Assembly: GCF_003597395.2 (NCBI RefSeq)
Contig: NC_133790.1
Span: forward strand, 21,773,215-21,837,214
Direction of reading: 5' to 3'
Length of the DNA: 64,000 bases
From: Chelonoidis abingdonii
Lineage: Eukaryota; Chordata; Testudines; Testudinidae
Shown: in pieces, positions 61,085-64,000 of the stretch
Layout of the letters: every line of letters starts with the position of its first letter
How positions within the stretch are numbered: position 1 is the first letter of the stretch
Program-made: the position numbers and the translations under genes
Notes under the pieces: model-generated
Told to the model about the DNA's origin: nothing
Databases searched by the model: none
The model's input: only the letters and a program-made list of their open reading frames with translations

Positions 61085-63880
61085 TTTTTCTTAGTGTAGT
61101 CTAGTAGTACCCTTAGGTTTAGTTAAAATAGTTAAGATAGCTAGTTTGTTGCATTGGGTGATGCTCTTACCGTGATTTAAACATTGTCCATTGTATGGGG
61201 TTGCTATCCCCAACACTGAACCCCACCCATGGTGTTTGTTGTGCCTAGGAGAAGGGCACAATAATGAGAGGTGTTCTATATGCAAGTCCTTTAAGAGGGG
61301 GACTCAGGTTAGCGAGGGACTTGCGTCTGAAACAACACCTCTCAAAGTAGGCTGTGAGGTCCTCAGCACTAGAGACTTCTTCAAACCACAGAGCTCTGTC
61401 CTCTCTTTCAGAGCAGACATGAAATGTGACTCCTGGCTCAAGATTCGGTGCTTCTCCTAACAGAAACTGTTCTCCTTCCTCAGGTCCTCCAAGGAAGAGG
61501 TCTCATAAGACTAAGCAAGACTACTGGAGAGCTCGAAGGGACTCCATCATATGGCTGCATGCCCTTTTGTAGACCAGCATGCAAGACTCTGCTTTTGCCT
61601 TCTTCAAATGTAAAGTTGTCAATTGTTGGACAGTCTTGTCTAAGTGCCTCTGGAGATCCTGGACTCCCTACAGCAGTTTTGAGCAACATATGCCAGGATG
61701 TTCCCTTTGCATGTCCTCCACTGACCAGGACTATAGTCACCAATGCCTTCAACAATAGGTTGGAGAACACATCTAAGAGCGTTGAAAATTCCGGGCTTGT
61801 GCTCAGAACGAGCCGTTCCCCTCCACATCAATGTCTTTGAGCTTCAAGCCATTTACAATGCCTGCTGAGCCTTCTGGGATCACGTCAGTAGTACAGCAGT
61901 TCACGCGCTTAACAATAACACTGCAATATATTATGAGAACAAGCAGGGTAGAGCTCACTCCAACTTGCTGTGTCAGGAGGCAATAAAGTACTGGCAGTTC
62001 TGCATCTGGGAGAGCATCATTCCCACAGCCTCTCACTTACCTGGGGCTCAGAATCACTTGGCAGATCACCTCAGTAGGAATTTCTCCCAAAATCATGAGT
62101 GGTCTCTGACGTCTTGTATTGAGGTCCATCTCTGTGGAATGGGGCATTCCCAACTGTTGACCAGTTTGCCAAGACAACCAGAAGTGATATTCATTTTGCT
62201 CTTGAGCAGATCTTGGTCCAGGCTCCTTACTGACATTTTCCATATCAATCGTGGATCAGCTCTAATGTATGCCTTCTCTCTGATCCCAATCATCCCACAG
62301 TTCATTCTCAATCTGAAATTGAACTATGCCAACTCATTCTCATTGCTCCGGCCTGGCCAAGGCAATGTTGGTTCTCTGACCTTCTCAGACTATCAGTTTG
62401 GCCTCCCATATCTCTTCATCCCGACCTACAGACTTCAGCACTAGGGTCAAGTTTTGCATACAGCACTTCGTATTCTGCATCTCACAGTGTGGATGCTACA
62501 CGGCTAGATGAGGAGGAGGAATGATGGTCAGAAGCTGTTCATCAGGTGTTCCTTAACAGCAGGAAGCCCTCTCCACTTAACCAAGTAAGTTGCCTTAGTA
62601 AACATTTTTCAGTTTGGGCACTTGCTCGGGGAATTCAGCCAATGCTGGATGGTATTCAGGGCATTTGGGAGTACTTATTACACCTTCAGTCTCCTGGTCT
62701 CTTCCTCAGCTCATTAAAGGTTCACTTGGCAGAAATTTTGGCATTTCACCCAGCCATCCAAGTAACATCAGTTTTCTCAAAACCCCATGGTGCTGAGATT
62801 TCAAATGGGAATCATTCACCTCCACCTGCCTGTGAAAAAGCCAGTTCCCTTGTGGGACCTTCATAGTGTCCTTGCTGCCCTTATGGGTGTTGGTTGAATT
62901 CTCTGTTCCTCCTGCATGAAAAGACAGCCTTCTCTATAGCTATGAGATCTACAAGAGTGTGCAAGCCGCAGGCCTTAATGGCAGAACCCCAGTACATACA
63001 GTTTTTCAATGACAAAGTAGCTTTATGGCCACATCCAAAATTTTTCTAGGAAGTGGTTTCATAGTTTAACCTTAACCAAATGGTTTATTTACTGATGTTT
63101 TCCTAAACCACACTCCAACACAGATGAACAGTACCTTCAATTGTTGGATACGAGGCAATGGTTGGCATTCTACCTCGACTGTACTAAGCCTCTTTGGGCA
63201 TTGTTTCATCTGTTTATCTCTTGTGCTCTTTGAATGAAGGGACAGGTGATTTCTGGGCAAATAATTTCCATGGATAACTTCTTGCATTCCATCTGCATAT
63301 GAAATAGCTGAGACCGCGCCTCCACAAAGACGGTGGGTTCATTCGACGAGGGTCCAAGTGATGTCAATAGCATTGATCAGTGATGGTTCAATACTGGACG
63401 TTTGCTGGGCTGCTACCTGGTCTTCTGTACATACTTTTACCAAGCGTTATACAATTACCACTGCATCTACGTCAGATAAAACTTCAGGAGGGTAGTCCTG
63501 CAATCGTCTAAGTATATTCCAAGTTCAACCTCCTGTGAGTACAGCTTGAGAGTCACAAGAGTGGAACAAACATGTACAATCATTTGAAGAAGAAAATATA
63601 TTTACTTACCTATATTGTAACTTGTTCTTCAAGATGGGAGGAGCGAAATGCATATTGCATGACCCACCTTCTGTCCCCTCTACATCAAAGTTTCTACTCT
63701 TGACATTCAGTGTGAAGAAATTGAGGGGGGATTGGGGCAGCGCCACCCCATGGGTACTGCTAGGCAAAGTTCTCCAGCTTTGGTGCACTGGGCATCTGCA
63801 CACCTGAGTGCAATGTATGTACACCCACATCCTGAAGAACAACAGTTACAATACAGATAAATAACCATCTTCTCCCATCT
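61085..63880 (+). mobile_element. DIRS copy D, main part (right of nested copy B)
   Basis: Continues the element begun at 56942. Gag-like Cys box CLLCLGEGHNNERCSIC near 61230-61280; RNase H LCQEAIKYWQFCIWESII near 61968 and HLPGAQNHLADHLSRNFSQ near 62035. Recombinase: SIKVHLAEILAFHP-type block near 62718, then the C-terminal DVCWAATWSSVHTFTKRYTI near 63400-63460 with its Tyr. A complementary region lies at about 63560-63640, and the right terminal repeat at 63735-63880. Reverse transcriptase and most of gag are deleted between about 61450 and 61800. Confidence 0.85.
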
Positions 63881-64000
63881 TGACATATGCCAACAAGATT
63901 GATAAGTATATCCTGCCCCAGGTCTTGGCTGATATTTTTTGGCCTGTGTTATGCAGATAAGATCATCAGAAAAGGTCCTTTCTGACTTTAATAACTATGA
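63881..64000. other. Window end
   Basis: Host flank after copy D. Nothing recognised. Confidence 0.4.

Noticed and set aside
57196..63880. Two DIRS elements simply in tandem
   Set aside because: The fragment at 56942-57195 is complementary to the far end at 63735-63870 and unlike the ends of the inner element, so nesting explains the layout better.
1..64000. CRISPR arrays, bacterial operons, tRNA or rRNA genes
   Set aside because: No regularly spaced direct repeats, ribosome binding sites or intact RNA-gene boxes were seen. The gene structure is eukaryotic.

Overview
The window is nuclear DNA of a vertebrate, most likely a turtle. It has intron-split genes, CR1 LINEs, MIR-like SINEs, hAT-type MITEs, solo LTRs with TG...CA ends, Penelope-like elements and several DIRS-type tyrosine-recombinase retrotransposons. 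DIRS and Penelope-like elements together with heavy CR1 load fit turtles, and argue against mammals and birds. The species assignment is inference. There are no bacterial-style operons, RNA genes or CRISPR arrays.

Only two host genes can be supported. RSPH14 (radial spoke head 14, a HEAT/armadillo protein of motile cilia) runs on + and ends here: its last three coding exons are at 26493-26718, 30199-30335 and 31450-31688, with a poly(A) signal 20 bases after the stop. Its upstream exons were not found. A sodium/glucose cotransporter of the SLC5A1/SLC5A4 group runs on -: its last three coding exons are at 55839-56054, 54950-55052 and 48130-48347, with matching splice phases. Its 5' part lies beyond the right edge. 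The genes converge.

Between them, 37.8-42.7 kb is a diverged tandem duplicate of 46.1-54.1 kb. It carries a decayed copy of the SLC5A terminal exon at 41968-42117. A solo LTR and a CR1 lie in the left copy only, and a 5.3 kb DIRS element lies in the right copy only.

Layout: 1-14.3 kb is gene-free DNA with CR1, MIR-like, palindromic, LTR and hAT fragments. 14.3-20.45 kb is a nearly full-length, CpG-rich DIRS element. 20.5-31.7 kb holds the RSPH14 end with LTRs and a CR1 in introns. 32.6-36.4 kb is an old DIRS element broken by an LTR. 36.8-48.1 kb is the SLC5A pseudo-copy and intergenic DNA. 48.1-56.05 kb is the SLC5A gene end with a DIRS element in its last intron. 56.07-63.9 kb is a Penelope-like element followed by one DIRS element nested inside another.

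No new multi-gene system was found. The best leads are the SLC5A duplication with its paralogous empty site, a Penelope-like end that appears to supply an SLC5A branch point, the nested DIRS pair, and a Penelope-like hairpin insertion with an exact target duplication. All coordinates and homologies were read by eye, without alignment software.
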